Below are positions 14,604-15,524 of a stretch of DNA of 15,524 nt, piece after piece; position 1 is the first letter of the stretch, and every line of letters starts with the position of its first letter. The notes beneath the pieces are model-generated. The model saw only the letters and a list, made by a program, of their open reading frames with translations, did no database searches and was not told the DNA's origin. The DNA is from UBA4675 sp964601265 (GTDB lineage Bacteria > Bacillota > Clostridia > Christensenellales > Borkfalkiaceae), in assembly GCA_964601265.1 (NCBI GenBank), contig CAZRMT010000035.1, forward strand, positions 1 to 15,524, given 5' to 3'. A program made the position numbers and the translations under genes.

Positions 14604-15170
14604 TTGTTTATATTAAACAGCATTTTGCTAGGCGTCGGGCTTGCTATGGACGCCTTTTCCGTTTCTATGGCGAACGGTTTAAACGAAAACAGCGTTTCCA
14701 AACGGAAAACTTTTTTAATTGCGGGAACCTTTGCTTTTTTTCAGGCGTTAATGCCTATGATAGGTTGGTTTTGCGTGCATACGGTAATAAAGATTTTTTC
14801 GTCTTTTGAAAAGGCTATTCCGTATATAGCGTTAGGGCTTTTGGTGTTTTTGGGCATAAAAATGATTGTCGACGCCGTTAAAAAAACTGAAGAAGAGGAG
14901 AGTAAAACGCTTGGAATAGGCGGACTGTTGTTACAAGGCGTTGCAACCTCTATCGACGCTTTGTCCGTCGGTTTTACCATTGCCGAATACGGCGTTTTAA
15001 ATGCGTTAATAAGCTCTTTAATAATCGCTCTCGTTACCTTTATTCTGTGCGTAATAGGCGTGATTATAGGCAAAAAGTTCGGCTATAAGTTGAAAAACAA
15101 GGCTTCTATTCTCGGCGGAGTGATTTTAATAGCCATAGGAGTAGAGATATTTTTAACGGGAATTTTATAA
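14604..15170 (+). CDS. mntP: Manganese efflux pump MntP
   Basis: A 188-residue inner-membrane protein with six predicted helices that exports Mn(II). It has the two family repeats: LAMDAFSVSMANG with Asp16 and SIDALSVGF with Asp118, at the same residue numbers as the functionally important aspartates of E. coli MntP. A charged loop (KKTEEEESK) lies between the third and fourth helices. The start is TTG, supported by AAGGAG 7 bases upstream and by helix 1 beginning right after it; the next ATG would remove most of helix 1. A terminator hairpin sits directly upstream, so expression may depend on read-through. I see no yybP-ykoY manganese riboswitch in the 57-base gap. Confidence 0.92.
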   Translation: MFILNSILLGVGLAMDAFSVSMANGLNENSVSKRKTFLIAGTFAFFQALMPMIGWFCVHTVIKIFSSFEKAIPYIALGLLVFLGIKMIVDAVKKTEEEESKTLGIGGLLLQGVATSIDALSVGFTIAEYGVLNALISSLIIALVTFILCVIGVIIGKKFGYKLKNKASILGGVILIAIGVEIFLTGIL

Positions 15171-15174
15171 AAAT

Positions 15175-15256
15175 AAGAGGACGTAGTAATTCTGACGCAA
15201 CCCCAAAAGCTTGATAAACTTTTGTGGTGCAGTTCAAATTCGCTAAGTCCTCTTTT
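15175..15256. terminator. Long imperfect hairpin between convergent genes, probable bidirectional terminator
   Basis: The outer arms AAGAGGAC (15175-15182) and GTCCTCTT (15247-15254) pair perfectly. Inside, TAG and AATT pair with AATT and CTA, then GCA, CC and CAAAAG (15197-15209) pair with CTTTTG, GG and TGC (15219-15230) around a 9-base loop, with a few bulges and mismatches. T-rich tracts follow the stem on both strands, fitting a terminator for mntP and for the minus-strand gene. The inner arms also resemble ends of IS3-family elements, so a small mobile-element relic is possible. Confidence 0.55.
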
Positions 15257-15275
15257 CGTAATATAATATAAGCTT

Positions 15276-15521
15276 TTAATCGTTGCAATCGAGTTTAGAA
15301 ACGATTTCAATTAAAGCTTTTCCGTCGATTTTATGATTAAGCAATAAATCGTCAAAGCTTTCATAGTCGCCTAAATCCTTGCCGTAAGCATAAACGTGAA
15401 CGGCTTTTCCTCTTGGTTCTATAACAAATGATTTTCCGTTATACGTTAAAGTAACTTCGTTTTGACAAGTTATGCAATCGTTTTTTAATTGCGAAATAAA
15501 TTCAATATCGTTTTCGTTCAA
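15276..15521 (-). CDS. Small unrecognised protein, 5' end at or beyond the window edge
   Basis: The frame codes for at least 81 residues ending in KLDCND and reads away from the right edge. The only start codon inside the window is a TTG at 15521, and the frame stays open to the last base, so the true start may lie outside. I do not recognise the family. A CxxC pair (Cys16, Cys19 counted from the TTG) could bind a metal or be redox-active; the rest, with VTLTYNGKSFVIEPRGKAV and an acidic C-terminal half, looks like a compact cytoplasmic beta-alpha protein without membrane segments. It converges with mntP across a long hairpin. Confidence 0.6.
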   Translation of the reverse strand: MNENDIEFISQLKNDCITCQNEVTLTYNGKSFVIEPRGKAVHVYAYGKDLGDYESFDDLLLNHKIDGKALIEIVSKLDCND

Positions 15522-15524
15522 ATT

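Noticed and set aside
1..15524. CRISPR array, tRNA/rRNA genes, prophage or intact insertion sequence
   Set aside because: No regularly spaced repeats, no RNA gene cores and no transposase, integrase or phage genes were seen on either strand.

Overview
The window looks like chromosome from an anaerobic, AT-rich (by eye about 40% G+C) bacterium, most likely a fermentative Firmicute of the Clostridia type. The grounds are strong AGGAGG-type ribosome binding sites, short U-tailed hairpin terminators, a TTG start with a good ribosome binding site, a bacterial class II fumarase, ATP-type PEP carboxykinase and MntP, and many oxygen-sensitive iron-sulfur flavoproteins. The taxonomic guess is inference; there is no rRNA or other marker gene here.

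Positions 1-11685 hold one long plus-strand operon of twelve tightly packed genes, with a likely promoter at the left edge and a hairpin terminator just after the last gene. The order is malate dehydrogenase (mdh), class II fumarase (fumC), HdrB, HdrC, HdrA, an MvhD/FlxD-like [2Fe-2S] protein, two FlxC/FlxB-like iron-sulfur proteins, a FlxA-like NAD(P)H:FAD oxidoreductase, a fumarate-reductase-type iron-sulfur protein, a fumarate-reductase-type flavoprotein, and a 107-residue SemiSWEET/PQ-loop membrane protein. The next gene, pckA (ATP-forming PEP carboxykinase, 11836-13446), has its own likely promoter, a leader hairpin and a strong terminator.

Together these genes give the whole reductive C4 route: PEP + CO2 -> oxaloacetate (PckA), -> malate (Mdh), -> fumarate (FumC), -> succinate (FrdAB). 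The notable point is what sits between fumarase and fumarate reductase: a complete HdrABC-FlxABCD set, a flavin-based electron-bifurcation module. No membrane anchor for the fumarate reductase (FrdC/D) and no hydrogenase subunit (MvhA/G) is present. My main hypothesis is a soluble NADH-dependent fumarate reductase in which HdrA bifurcates electrons from NADH, one branch reducing fumarate through HdrBC and FrdAB and the other reducing ferredoxin, so that succinate fermentation conserves energy without menaquinone. The individual modules are known; the physical coupling is inferred from gene order and subunit content.

The right-hand part (13500-15524) looks unrelated: a membrane-anchored family 2 glycosyltransferase that may be read from a leaderless transcript, a manganese efflux pump (mntP) starting with TTG directly behind a terminator hairpin, a long imperfect hairpin between convergent genes, and on the minus strand a small unrecognised protein whose start lies at or beyond the window edge. 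No tRNA, rRNA, CRISPR array or intact mobile element was seen, and no gene-free stretch exceeds 300 bases.
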